Shown here piece by piece: positions 1 through 7,568 of a stretch of DNA of 42,641 nucleotides. A program made the translations under genes and the position numbers. The notes below the pieces were generated by a model that made no database searches, was not told where the DNA came from, and was given only the letters and a program-made list of their open reading frames with translations. Positions within the stretch are counted from its first letter, which is position 1. Each line of letters begins with the position of its first letter. This DNA is from CAZPEV01 sp964585635 (GTDB lineage: Bacteria > Zixibacteria > MSB-5A5 > GN15 > JAAZOE01). The stretch lies in contig CAZPEV010000007.1 in the NCBI GenBank assembly GCA_964585635.1, positions 1 through 42,641 on the forward strand. The letters are read 5' to 3'.

Positions 1-1126
1 ACATGCCGGGCGCGACCGCCGGCGGGACAACGGCGGTGGCGAAAATGCCATCGTCCGTCAGCCCCTTCCAGAAGCGGAAACAGGCCATATCATCGCCGAT
101 CATAATCGGTACCACCGGTGTTTGGGTGGAGCCGATGTCGAATCCGAGTTCACGGAAGCCCTGGTGCATCTTGCGGGTGTTGACCCATAGCCGTTCCCGC
201 CGCTCCGGCTCGCGTTCAATGATATCCAGGACCGCCAGCACCGCCGCCGCCGAGGACGGCGGAATTGACGCCGAAAAGATCAGCTCCCGGGCGAAGTGCT
301 TAACGTAATGAATCACTTCGGAATCGCCGGCGATAAACCCGCCCAGGGAAGCGAACGACTTGGAAAAGGTTCCCATGGTGATGTCAACCCGGTCGATCAG
401 GTTGAAATGCTCGGCCGTCCCCCGTCCACCGCTGCCCAAGACGCCGATGCCATGGGCGTCATCGATCATGATCCGGGCGCCGAATTTATCGGCGATCCGG
501 CACATCCGCGGAAGGTCGACGATATCCCCTTCCATGGAAAAAACACCATCGGTAATAATGAGAATCCCGCCCCTGAGGCCGTTCTGGGTGGCGATATTCA
601 GCACCCGCTCCAGGTCATCCATGTCGTTGTGGGCGTATTTAAAGATCTTGCCGTACGCCAGCCGGCAGCCATCGACAATCGAGGCATGATCGCTGCGGTC
701 GATGACGATAATGTCGTCCTTATTGACCAGACAGGAAATTGTCCCCAGATTGGTCTGAAATCCGGTCGAAAAGACCAGCACCGATTCCCGCTTCATGAAG
801 CGGGCAAGCTGCTCTTCCAGTTCGACATGGATGTCAAGCGTGCCGTTGAGAAAGCGTGACCCGGTGCAGCCGGAGCCGTACTTCAGGGATGCCTGAGCGG
901 CCGCCTCCTTGACCTTGGGGTGGCCGACCAGCCCCAGGTAGTTGTTGGAGCCGATCATGATCATCTTCTTGCCGCTGACCACGACCTCATCGCCCAAAGC
1001 GGAGGAAATTGGTCGGAAATAGGGGTAGCACCCCGACGCCATCACCTCTTTGGCGGTCGTGAAATCATGGCATTTGGCAAACAAATCGGCTGCTGTCTGA
1101 CGCAGTTTTTCAGGTTCTATCGGCAC
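1..1126 (-). CDS. serine palmitoyltransferase-like alpha-oxoamine synthase (3' partial)
   Basis: A PLP-dependent alpha-oxoamine synthase that condenses an amino acid with an acyl-CoA. My translation runs 375 codons before the window edge cuts off the C-terminus. Visible landmarks are SNNYLGL near the N-terminus, GSRFLNGTLDIHVELE, the DRSDHASIVDG segment, IDDAHGIGVLG, and TFSKSFASLGG, in which Lys256 is the expected PLP lysine. These patterns match the bacterial serine palmitoyltransferase / 2-amino-3-ketobutyrate ligase branch (Bacteroidetes-type Spt) better than biotin synthesis BioF. The start is GTG at 1124-1126, preceded by AGAAGG with a 7-nt spacer. The gene is divergent from pgsA, a phospholipid gene, which loosely fits a lipid role. 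Glycine C-acetyltransferase (Kbl) remains an alternative. Family assignment is secure; the substrate is inferred. Confidence 0.85.
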   Translation of the reverse strand, partial: MPIEPEKLRQTAADLFAKCHDFTTAKEVMASGCYPYFRPISSALGDEVVVSGKKMIMIGSNNYLGLVGHPKVKEAAAQASLKYGSGCTGSRFLNGTLDIHVELEEQLARFMKRESVLVFSTGFQTNLGTISCLVNKDDIIVIDRSDHASIVDGCRLAYGKIFKYAHNDMDDLERVLNIATQNGLRGGILIITDGVFSMEGDIVDLPRMCRIADKFGARIMIDDAHGIGVLGSGGRGTAEHFNLIDRVDITMGTFSKSFASLGGFIAGDSEVIHYVKHFARELIFSASIPPSSAAAVLAVLDIIEREPERRERLWVNTRKMHQGFRELGFDIGSTQTPVVPIMIGDDMACFRFWKGLTDDGIFATAVVPPAVAPGM

Positions 1127-1154
1127 GCAAAATCCTTCTGATAAAGACTTAGAA

Positions 1155-1182
1155 ATTAACCATTCCGCCAAAGGGTTGTCAA
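1155..1182 (-). promoter_or_regulatory. candidate sigma70-type promoter of the oxoamine synthase
   Basis: On the minus strand TTGACA (1182-1177) is followed after 16 nt by GTTAAT (1160-1155). The -35 is a perfect consensus match and the -10 matches 4 of 6. Predicted transcription start is near 1148, giving a leader of about 20 nt that contains the AGAAGG ribosome binding site. Confidence 0.5.
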
Positions 1183-1302
1183 GCCAAAAGCAGGGTCATC
1201 GCGGATCATCAAGCCGACCGCCGACAAAGACATCGGTCAGGAGCAAGTCGGCCCGGGCAGCCGGATATTCATAATATTAGATGCCGATATCGCATTTTTC
1301 GC

Positions 1303-1330
1303 TTGACACGCCGGGGAAGGGTATTATATT
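1303..1330 (+). promoter_or_regulatory. strong candidate promoter driving a short RNA
   Basis: TTGACA (1303-1308), a 16-nt spacer and TATATT (1325-1330) form a near-consensus sigma70-type promoter on the plus strand. Transcription would begin near 1336-1338 and run into a strong terminator only about 80 nt later. No ORF with a ribosome binding site lies in between. Confidence 0.6.
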
Positions 1331-1335
1331 TCTCA

Positions 1336-1416
1336 TGCAACGGAAAGTGTTGCAGTAGTGGATTCTTCCTAACATCGTCGTCCCAGGCTGGGATTCCCCA
1401 GTCTGGGATTTTTTTT
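1336..1416 (+). ncRNA. candidate ~80-nt small RNA (or terminated leader of pgsA)
   Basis: Between the promoter at 1303-1330 and the terminator at 1381-1416 lies a compact transcript with two hairpins. The 5' one is TGCAAC/GTTGCA (1336-1341 with 1349-1354) around the 7-nt loop GGAAAGT. The 3' one is the terminator. It has no recognisable Rfam-type consensus to my eye and no coding potential. It could be a free-standing sRNA or an attenuated leader of pgsA, whose start lies about 160 nt beyond the terminator. The GGA in an apical loop resembles a CsrA-type site, but a single site is weak evidence. Confidence 0.45.
1381..1416 (+). terminator. intrinsic terminator of the candidate small RNA
   Basis: A 12-bp stem (1381-1392 with 1397-1408, one G-U wobble) closes a 4-nt loop and is followed by eight T residues (1409-1416). 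This is a textbook rho-independent terminator. It lies upstream of pgsA and downstream of no gene. Confidence 0.75.
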
Positions 1417-1528
1417 CGTCCATCCATACACGTTCCATCGCGGCCAGTGAAATCATACTTGCCACCCGATGATGAGTCAAAGCCGGGCGGAGGCCCATCA
1501 ATCCCGGCCGGGCCGTCCCATTCAATCC

Positions 1529-1557
1529 TTGACAGTCAAATCTGCCCGCCATACCTT
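1529..1557 (+). promoter_or_regulatory. possible pgsA promoter
   Basis: TTGACA (1529-1534) and TACCTT (1552-1557) are separated by 17 nt, just upstream of the pgsA start at 1578. The -35 is perfect but the -10 is poor (3 of 6), and the leader would be only about 14 nt. It would let pgsA be transcribed independently of the terminated RNA upstream. Confidence 0.3.
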
Positions 1558-1577
1558 GTTGCGGCGGTGGTTGCCCT

Positions 1578-2165
1578 ATGAATACACCCAATAAACTGAC
1601 TCTCGCGCGGATTATTCTGTCACCGATTTTCATGGTGTTCTTTCTGATGGATAATGTCTATTGCCGGGCGCTGGCGCTGCTGATTTTCACCGTGGCCGCC
1701 CTGACCGACCTCTGGGATGGATATCTGGCTCGTAAGTACGGCATTATCACCGGCTTCGGCAAGTTCATGGACCCCCTGGCGGATAAAATCCTGACTTCCA
1801 CCGCCTTTATTTCTTTTGTGGCGCTGGGGTACGTCAAGGCCTGGATGATTATGCTGATCATCATCCGGGAGTTTTCGATCACCGGGCTGCGGTCGCTGGC
1901 GGCCTATCGGGGGCTGGTCATATCTCCGTCGATCTCGGCCAAGGTCAAGACGGTATTTCAGATGTTGACTATTGTGGTCATCCTGTTGTATATCAATCTC
2001 AAGACCGTACTCGAAGCCGTCGGGTACACCGGCCCCTGGTTGTCGTCGCCGCTCATTGGCCAGGCAATCGACGGGCTGGTGTTGGCGACGATGGTGATCA
2101 CCGTCCTGACCGGTATCGACTATTTGATCAAGAATGGCTCGATTTTGAAGGCGGTATTGAAATAG
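1578..2165 (+). CDS. pgsA: CDP-diacylglycerol--glycerol-3-phosphate 3-phosphatidyltransferase
   Basis: Commits CDP-diacylglycerol to phosphatidylglycerol by transferring the phosphatidyl group to glycerol-3-phosphate in the inner membrane. The CDP-alcohol phosphotransferase signature D-x2-D-G-x2-A-R-x8-G-x3-D-x3-D is complete: Asp44, Asp47, Gly48, Ala51, Arg52, Gly61, Asp65, Asp69. The 195-residue length and several hydrophobic helices are normal for PgsA. The N-terminus MNTPNKLTLARI is typical, so ATG 1578 is chosen although the ribosome binding site is weak. Its stop codon abuts the pgpA start, so the two successive steps of phosphatidylglycerol synthesis are coupled. Confidence 0.95.
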   Translation: MNTPNKLTLARIILSPIFMVFFLMDNVYCRALALLIFTVAALTDLWDGYLARKYGIITGFGKFMDPLADKILTSTAFISFVALGYVKAWMIMLIIIREFSITGLRSLAAYRGLVISPSISAKVKTVFQMLTIVVILLYINLKTVLEAVGYTGPWLSSPLIGQAIDGLVLATMVITVLTGIDYLIKNGSILKAVLK

Positions 2166-2630
2166 ATGCGACGACTGACGACCTTTATCGCCACCGGCGC
2201 CTGGTCCGGCCTGTCCCCGGTCGTACCGGGCACCGTCGGCACCATCCCGGCCTGGCTTTTGGCCTGGTTTGTGTTCGGTCCGATGGGGCTGATGCCGGCG
2301 GCCGCGGCCCTCTTCACGGGACTGTCGGTCTGGGCCTCGGGGAAGTCGGAAGCGTACCTCGGCCACGACTCCAAAAAGATTGTGATCGACGAGTGGGCCG
2401 GGATGTTCATATCGTTGCTTTTGTTGCCGTATCGGCTTGACGTGTATCTATTCGCTTTTGTATGTTTTAGATTCTACGACGTGATCAAGCCATACCCGGC
2501 CGGACGGTGCGAGGCGTGGCCCGGCGGATGGGGCGTCACCTTCGACGACGTCTTTGCCGCCCTGTACGCCAACCTCACCTGCTGGCTGGCGATCGTGGTC
2601 CTCACGTCGGCGGGATGGTTCGGCTTTTAG
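2166..2630 (+). CDS. pgpA: phosphatidylglycerophosphatase A
   Basis: Dephosphorylates phosphatidylglycerol phosphate, the product of PgsA, to phosphatidylglycerol at the inner membrane. The 154-residue protein shows the PgpA pattern: an N-terminal GAWSGLSPVVPGTVGT segment, a glycine/alanine-rich membrane helix, and the acidic DEWAGMFISL motif in the middle. The ATG follows directly after the pgsA TAG with no spacing, so translation is presumably by reinitiation or coupling. The gene order pgsA-pgpA-cinA-thpR-recA is a commonly seen housekeeping arrangement. Nothing unusual was seen. Confidence 0.93.
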   Translation: MRRLTTFIATGAWSGLSPVVPGTVGTIPAWLLAWFVFGPMGLMPAAAALFTGLSVWASGKSEAYLGHDSKKIVIDEWAGMFISLLLLPYRLDVYLFAFVCFRFYDVIKPYPAGRCEAWPGGWGVTFDDVFAALYANLTCWLAIVVLTSAGWFGF

Positions 2631-2655
2631 GCGGCAGCGGAAGAAGGATCGCACA

Positions 2656-3897
2656 ATGATAGCAGAAATTCTGACCATCGGTGATGAACTCCTCTGCGGC
2701 TCCCGCATCGACACCAATGCCGCTTATATCGCCCGCCGGCTCGATCTCCTGGGCCTCGACGTCCGCTATAAAAGCACCGCCGGGGACAACCTGGATTTGC
2801 TGGAAGAGGCGATCAACTTGGCGCTGCGCCGGGCGGACGTTATCATCGCCACCGGCGGCCTCGGCCCCACCGATGATGATATCACCAAGAAAGTGATCTG
2901 CAAGGTTTTCAAGCGGAATCTTATCTTCCATGAAGATGTCCTGGCCGAGATTGAAAAGCGGTTCGCCGCCCGTGGCGCAAAGATGCCGTCGATCAACCAA
3001 AATCAGGCGCTCCTCCCCCAAGGGGCTGGTTTTCTGCCCAATCGGATCGGTTCGGCCCTGGGCATTATCATCGACGAACAGGGCAAGTTCTTCTGCGCCC
3101 TCCCCGGCGTTCCCAACGAAGCCGAAATCATGATTGATGAAGAGCTGGCGCCGCTGCTGGCGCAACGGGCCGGCAACCGGGTAATCATCCGGCGGCTTCT
3201 GCGAACCACCGGCATCATCGAATCGGCCCTGGCGGAAATCATTCGGACTTTGCCTAAGATACCGGACGGCGTGTCTCTGGCTTACCTGCCGTCGTATCGC
3301 GGCGTCGATTTGGCCTTGAAAGGAACCGGGACCGTCGCCAAGGAGGTCCAGGCGGCGGTCGATACGGCGGCCGGCAACCTGCGCCAGGGAATCGCCAGGT
3401 ACATTTATACCGAGGATGATCGCGAACTGGAGGAGATTGTCGGCGAGCTGCTGGTGCAGCAGGGAAAATCGCTGGCGACGGCGGAATCCTGTACCGGCGG
3501 CATGCTGGGCGGGCGGATCACCCGGATATCCGGCTCCTCGCGTTACTACCGGGGCGGAGTGGTGGCCTACGCCGATGAGGTAAAACGGGAACGGCTGGGA
3601 GTGCCCGAGACGATTATCGCCCAGCATGGCGCCGTGTCGGCCGAAACGGCGGAAGCGATGGCCTCCGGCGTCAGGGAGGCGATCGGCGCCGATCTGGGAG
3701 TGGCGATTACCGGCGTGGCCGGACCGACCGGCGGCACCGATGACAAACCGGTCGGAACGGTATTTATCGCCCTGGCGACACCGGCGGGGCTGACCTCGGA
3801 GAAATATATCCTGGGCCGACACCGAGAGGCCAACCGGGAACGGGCGGTCACGATCGCGCTGGATATGGTCAGGAAAGCGCTACTGGGTCTGTCGTGA
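2656..3897 (+). CDS. cinA: CinA family protein (MoCF-like domain plus nicotinamide-nucleotide amidase)
   Basis: A 413-residue two-domain CinA. The N-terminal half is a molybdopterin-binding-like (COG1058) domain, beginning MIAEILTIGDELLCG and containing the ATGGLGPTDDD loop. This domain is known for ADP-ribose pyrophosphatase activity in the family. The C-terminal half is the PncC nicotinamide-mononucleotide amidase, with ESCTGGMLGGRIT and GVAGPTGGTDDKPVGTVF. Together they would recycle pyridine nucleotides. The start is ATG 2656, with AAGAAGGA about 7 nt upstream; an in-frame ATG 34 codons earlier lies inside pgpA and is rejected. In many genomes cinA sits next to recA, as here with thpR in between. 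Length and both domains look intact. Confidence 0.95.
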   Translation: MIAEILTIGDELLCGSRIDTNAAYIARRLDLLGLDVRYKSTAGDNLDLLEEAINLALRRADVIIATGGLGPTDDDITKKVICKVFKRNLIFHEDVLAEIEKRFAARGAKMPSINQNQALLPQGAGFLPNRIGSALGIIIDEQGKFFCALPGVPNEAEIMIDEELAPLLAQRAGNRVIIRRLLRTTGIIESALAEIIRTLPKIPDGVSLAYLPSYRGVDLALKGTGTVAKEVQAAVDTAAGNLRQGIARYIYTEDDRELEEIVGELLVQQGKSLATAESCTGGMLGGRITRISGSSRYYRGGVVAYADEVKRERLGVPETIIAQHGAVSAETAEAMASGVREAIGADLGVAITGVAGPTGGTDDKPVGTVFIALATPAGLTSEKYILGRHREANRERAVTIALDMVRKALLGLS

Positions 3898-3979
3898 CCC
3901 TCAAAAAGTGATTGTTTTGGCACCGACCGCCGCTTTCTATAGAGAGGAAGATCGCATTAAACGACGGGACGATGGTTTC

Positions 3980-4534
3980 ATGGTACGACTTTTTATCGCA
4001 TTGCTGCTGCCGGATAGCATTAAGCAGACCCTGGGGGATTTGATCGCGGATTTGAAACCGCGGGCTCGGGACATCAAATGGGTGTCCCCCGAAAACCTTC
4101 ACCTGACGGTGAAGTTTATCGGTGAAACCCCGGAAAAGAACGTCGACCCGATCAATCGGATTCTGGAAGCGGTCGTTGCCGGCCGGCCAAAGCTCGAGGT
4201 GCGGATGGCCGGCTGCGGCGGATTTCCCGATTTGCGGAATCCGCGGGTGATCTGGGTCGGGCTGGAGGGGAGCGGGCCGGCGGGCGCCTGGGCCCGCGAG
4301 CTGAACCTGCGTCTGGTGCCGCTGGGAATCGAGGCGGAGAGGCGCCCCTTTTCGCCCCATCTGACCCTGGGACGGATCCGTCAGCGGGGCGATTTTTCAT
4401 CGCTGGCGGCGCATATGGACCGACTGAACTTCGATGCCGGCGTGGTGGTCCTGGATCGGATTGCCCTGGTCAAGTCGACCCTGATGCCGGGGGGACCGAT
4501 TTATGCCAACCTGAACATATATACATTAACATAA
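3980..4534 (+). CDS. thpR: RNA 2',3'-cyclic phosphodiesterase (2H superfamily)
   Basis: A 184-residue member of the 2H phosphoesterase superfamily (LigT/ThpR), which opens 2',3'-cyclic phosphates on RNA and can reversibly ligate tRNA halves in vitro. Both catalytic HxTx motifs are present, HLTV at residues 41-44 and HLTL at 127-130, at normal spacing. I take ATG 3980 (MVRLFIALLLP) because family proteins start there; the longer reading from 3908 adds 24 unsupported residues. Its stop codon (4532-4534) overlaps the recA ribosome binding site, so it is closely linked to recA. Confidence 0.92.
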   Translation: MVRLFIALLLPDSIKQTLGDLIADLKPRARDIKWVSPENLHLTVKFIGETPEKNVDPINRILEAVVAGRPKLEVRMAGCGGFPDLRNPRVIWVGLEGSGPAGAWARELNLRLVPLGIEAERRPFSPHLTLGRIRQRGDFSSLAAHMDRLNFDAGVVVLDRIALVKSTLMPGGPIYANLNIYTLT

Positions 4535-4545
4535 AGGTGACCATT

Positions 4546-5583
4546 ATGACACTTCAGACACCTGATCAGAAAAAAGCGCTTGATGCCGCCGTGGCTCAGA
4601 TTGAAAAGCAGTTCGGCAAAGGTTCGATCATGAAACTCGGCTCCGAGGCTGTCGCCGCCGGCCTTGAGGTGGTACCCAGCGGATCGCTGGGGCTTGACCT
4701 TGCCCTGGGGGTGGGTGGGTACCCGCGCGGCCGGGTGATTGAAATCTACGGCCCCGAATCGTCGGGGAAGACCACCCTGGCTCTGCATGCCATCGCCGAG
4801 GCGCAGAAGCTGGGGGGGACGGCCGCCTTTATCGACGCCGAGCATGCCCTGGACCCCAATTACTCCAAAGCCCTCGGGGTTGATCTCGACAACCTCTTGA
4901 TCTCACAACCCGATACCGGCGAGCAGGCGTTGGAAATCACCGAGACGCTGGTCCGCTCCGGCGCCGTCGACATGGTGGTCATCGATTCTGTGGCGGCGCT
5001 GGTTCCCCGAGCCGAGATTGAAGGGGAAATGGGCGATTCCCATATGGGGCTGCAGGCCCGGTTAATGTCGCAGGCCCTGCGGAAGCTGACCGGCGTAATT
5101 TCCAAATCCCGGTCCTGCGTGGTCTTCATCAACCAGATTCGGATGAAGATCGGCGTAATGTTCGGCAATCCGGAAACGACCACCGGCGGCAACGCCCTGA
5201 AATTCTACGCCACCATCCGGCTCGATATCCGTAAAATCGCCTCGATCAAAGATGGCGAGAATGTTATCGGCAATCGCACCCGGGTCCGGGTGGTTAAAAA
5301 CAAGGTCGCGCCGCCGTTTAAAGAAGCCGAATTCGATATCACCTACGGTATTGGCATTTCCCGAAGCGGCGAAGTTTTGGACATCGCCGCCCATGAGAAT
5401 GTCGTCGAGAAATCCGGAACTTGGTTCTCCTACGGCAAGGAACGGATGGGGCAGGGTCGGGAGAACGCCAAGAAGTTTCTGGAGGATAACGCCGACATCG
5501 CGACGGCGGTCGAGAAGGATATCAGAGTCAAGCTGGGCCTGGCGCCGCAACCGCCGGTGGCCGAGGCGGCCAAGAAAGCCTGA
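4546..5583 (+). CDS. recA: recombinase RecA
   Basis: The DNA-dependent ATPase that catalyses homologous strand exchange and promotes LexA self-cleavage. It has 345 residues, the usual length. Walker A is GPESSGKTT at 69-77, followed by the IDAEHALDP segment, the VVIDSVAAL Walker B strand, the FINQIRMKIGVMFGNPETTTGG region that includes DNA-binding loop L2, and the C-terminal GLAPQPP tail. The start is ATG 4546, with AAAGGTGA ending 5 nt upstream; an in-frame GTG at 4537 is inside that ribosome binding site and is rejected. I did not find a clear SOS box immediately upstream; transcription may come from further up the cinA-thpR run. Confidence 0.97.
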   Translation: MTLQTPDQKKALDAAVAQIEKQFGKGSIMKLGSEAVAAGLEVVPSGSLGLDLALGVGGYPRGRVIEIYGPESSGKTTLALHAIAEAQKLGGTAAFIDAEHALDPNYSKALGVDLDNLLISQPDTGEQALEITETLVRSGAVDMVVIDSVAALVPRAEIEGEMGDSHMGLQARLMSQALRKLTGVISKSRSCVVFINQIRMKIGVMFGNPETTTGGNALKFYATIRLDIRKIASIKDGENVIGNRTRVRVVKNKVAPPFKEAEFDITYGIGISRSGEVLDIAAHENVVEKSGTWFSYGKERMGQGRENAKKFLEDNADIATAVEKDIRVKLGLAPQPPVAEAAKKA

Positions 5584-5613
5584 TCGGGCCGGCCCTCAAG
5601 CGCAGCCGGCGAC

Positions 5614-5638
5614 GGGACCCGGCCGAAAGGTCGGTCCC
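5614..5638 (+). other. stable hairpin downstream of recA
   Basis: GGGACC pairs with GGTCCC, followed by a bulged C and four more pairs closing a GAAA tetraloop. It sits 30 nt after recA in the 211-nt gap before the next gene (5584-5794). There is no T-run, so it is not a clear terminator; it could be an mRNA-stabilising or attenuating structure. Nothing else was recognised in this gap. Confidence 0.35.
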
Positions 5639-5794
5639 CATCGCCGCATCTGCTCCCGCGCCGATGTCCCCGGACTTTCCGGCCGATTACCACATAACTG
5701 TTCTTCCATTATCCGCAATCAAGAATTTCGCTCCTCCTCCGACAAGAGAATCAAGGAGATATCCGTCAATCCCAGGTCCAGATCGGAGGGTCGT

Positions 5795-6220
5795 TTGTTT
5801 AATCTGGATGATCTCATCGGCGAATTCGATCCGGCCACCGGGATCGTGCATATAACCGCCCGCCGTCCGATCCATGCGACGACTTTGGAGCAGGGACTGG
5901 CGTTGGCCCTGGCCTTCCGTGACATCCTGGCGCGGTACCTGATCGACCGCCGCGGCTATATGATTAGCGACTACACCAAAATCATTTTGGAGCCCGTGCA
6001 TATATCGGCGTATGCCGACGCCGTGCAGAAAATAATTGATACCTACCTCCACCCCGGCGGAATCGCCCGCTACGGCCTGCAAATATCGCGGATCACCGCC
6101 AGTCTGGGGCATCGCAGCTATCTCGGGGGCAGCCCCAACCTCTTTGAAACCAAAGAAGAGGCCTATGCCTTTATCCATGATTTGATTGCCCAAGGCGCCG
6201 CCGCACCGGCCAGGCCGTAA
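5795..6220 (+). CDS. uncharacterised protein, first of two tandem paralogs after recA
   Basis: I do not recognise this 141-residue protein by name. It is soluble in appearance, with no signal peptide or membrane segment, and alternates strand-like and helix-like stretches. Its C-terminal half (PGGIARYGLQISRIT, a Tyr-Leu pair, SPNLF, EEAYAFIHDLIA) aligns without gaps to the gene at 6332; I count 39 identities in 79 aligned positions. The start is TTG 5795, chosen because GGAGGG lies 4-5 nt upstream and because both paralogs then begin Met-Phe. The fold may be STAS/SpoIIAA-like (a 'DYTKIILEP' strand in the middle), but that is only an impression. It could be co-transcribed with recA. Confidence 0.7.
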   Translation: MFNLDDLIGEFDPATGIVHITARRPIHATTLEQGLALALAFRDILARYLIDRRGYMISDYTKIILEPVHISAYADAVQKIIDTYLHPGGIARYGLQISRITASLGHRSYLGGSPNLFETKEEAYAFIHDLIAQGAAAPARP

Positions 6221-6331
6221 CTCCTCTCGTCGGTTTTCCCCTCACGTTCCCGCATGATCGGCCGATATGATGAAATAGCGGGTAAAAATGGTGGGCGTGT
6301 AAACTTGCCGTACGCGCAAGGGAGGTTGGCG

Positions 6332-6778
6332 ATGTTTGGTCCGGACCATCTTAACTTAACATTCGACGACAGCCGCAGGATTCTTCATTTGGGCTACAAG
6401 GAGCCGTTCCATATCGCCACTGAGATCGATTTGAAGGCGACCATGACCGCCTTTGATTCCCTGTTGTGCCAGCTATCGGTCGAGGGCCGGATATATCTGA
6501 TTATCGACATGTCGAATCTGATCATCGAACCGGAACTGAGCGAGGCCTATGCGCACTATGTCCGACACATAACCGAGACGCATGTCATGCCGGGAGGCAT
6601 CGCTCGGCACGGATATCAGATTACCCGCATAACGGTCCGTCGGGGATATGCGGAGTACCTGGATGATAGTCCCAATATATTTGGCTCCCGCGAGGAAGCG
6701 TACGAATATATCTATTCTTTGATTGCTCGTCAGCAGGGCGTCCCGCCGGTTATGGCCGCGCCCGGCGAAGGTCGTTGA
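6332..6778 (+). CDS. uncharacterised protein, second of two tandem paralogs after recA
   Basis: A 148-residue paralog of the preceding gene, about half identical over the last ~79 residues. Conserved points are PGGIAR, QITRIT, YL, SPNIF and EEAYEYI-SLIA. The middle has a hydrophobic strand followed by an acidic/aromatic turn (YLIIDMSNLIIEPE) like the corresponding part of its neighbour, resembling STAS/SEC14-type single-domain proteins. The start is ATG 6332, with AAGGGAGG 6 nt upstream, the best ribosome binding site in this region; an in-frame ATG at 6254 lacks one. The last 29 nt overlap the 3' end of the convergent pyrF. Function unknown. Confidence 0.8.
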   Translation: MFGPDHLNLTFDDSRRILHLGYKEPFHIATEIDLKATMTAFDSLLCQLSVEGRIYLIIDMSNLIIEPELSEAYAHYVRHITETHVMPGGIARHGYQITRITVRRGYAEYLDDSPNIFGSREEAYEYIYSLIARQQGVPPVMAAPGEGR

Positions 6779-7568
6779 TCCGCCCGTTCAGCTTTTCCAC
6801 GGTGGCCCGGGCTGCCTGATCGAAATCATCTCCATCGGAAGCATAAAGCACCGCTCGTGAAACATTAATGATGGCCGGTCGGCTGAACTCCACGGTTCCG
6901 TTGCGAACGGCCTTCTCCAGGTCCCCTCCCTGAGCGCCGATTCCCGGAATCAGAAACGGCATTTCGCCGGCGGCTTCCCGAATGGCAACCATCTGCTCGG
7001 GGAACGTGGCGCCGACGACCAAGCCGCAGTTGCGGTGGCGGTTCCATGAGACGGCCCGGCGGGCCACGTGCAGGAAGAGCGGTGCGCCGTCCGCCTCCAG
7101 CCACTGAAAATCGCGCGCTCCGGGGTTGGAGGTCAGACAAAGGACAAACGCCCCCCGGTCGGCCCGATCAAGGAACGGCTGCACTGAATCCTGACCCATG
7201 TACGGACTGACCGTCACCCAGTCGGCGCCATAGACGTCAAAGGCCGCCTTGGCATAGAATTCGGCGGTGTTGCCGATGTCGCCCCGCTTGCCATCCAGGA
7301 TAACCGGAATGTCGGCCGGGATGCGGGCGCGAATAAGCTTGAGCAGCGATAGGCCGTCCGGTCCCAGGGCCTCAAAAAATCCCATATTCGGCTTGTAGGC
7401 CGCCACGATATCGGCCGTGGCGTCAATGATGCGGGCCGCGAATTGAAACATCCCCTTGAGGGCCTCGCCGCACGACGGCGGTATTCGGCCGGGGTCGATA
7501 TCCAGCCCCACGCACAGCATCGACTTTGATTTTTCGCCCGCGGCCAGAAGCTTATTGAGAACGCTCAT
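6750..7568 (-). CDS. pyrF: orotidine 5'-phosphate decarboxylase (type 2)
   Basis: Catalyses the last step of UMP synthesis, decarboxylating OMP. The 272-residue protein has the catalytic DxKxxD motif as Asp92-Lys94-Asp97 in LDGKRGDIGN and an early CVGLDIDP segment. Its length and the KPNMGFFEALG stretch match the longer type 2 OMP decarboxylases rather than the ~230-residue type 1 enzyme. The start ATG overlaps the pyrD stop by 17 nt, placing it last in the pyrK-pyrD-pyrF run. Its 3' end overlaps the convergent unknown gene by 29 nt. Cytoplasmic. Confidence 0.95.
   Translation of the reverse strand: MSVLNKLLAAGEKSKSMLCVGLDIDPGRIPPSCGEALKGMFQFAARIIDATADIVAAYKPNMGFFEALGPDGLSLLKLIRARIPADIPVILDGKRGDIGNTAEFYAKAAFDVYGADWVTVSPYMGQDSVQPFLDRADRGAFVLCLTSNPGARDFQWLEADGAPLFLHVARRAVSWNRHRNCGLVVGATFPEQMVAIREAAGEMPFLIPGIGAQGGDLEKAVRNGTVEFSRPAIINVSRAVLYASDGDDFDQAARATVEKLNGRINDLRRARP

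Noticed and set aside
1620..3822. Long minus-strand ORFs opposite pgsA, pgpA and cinA (248 and 406 codons)
   Set aside because: They lie opposite conserved genes and have the Arg/Gln/Asp-rich composition typical of antisense frames in GC-rich DNA.
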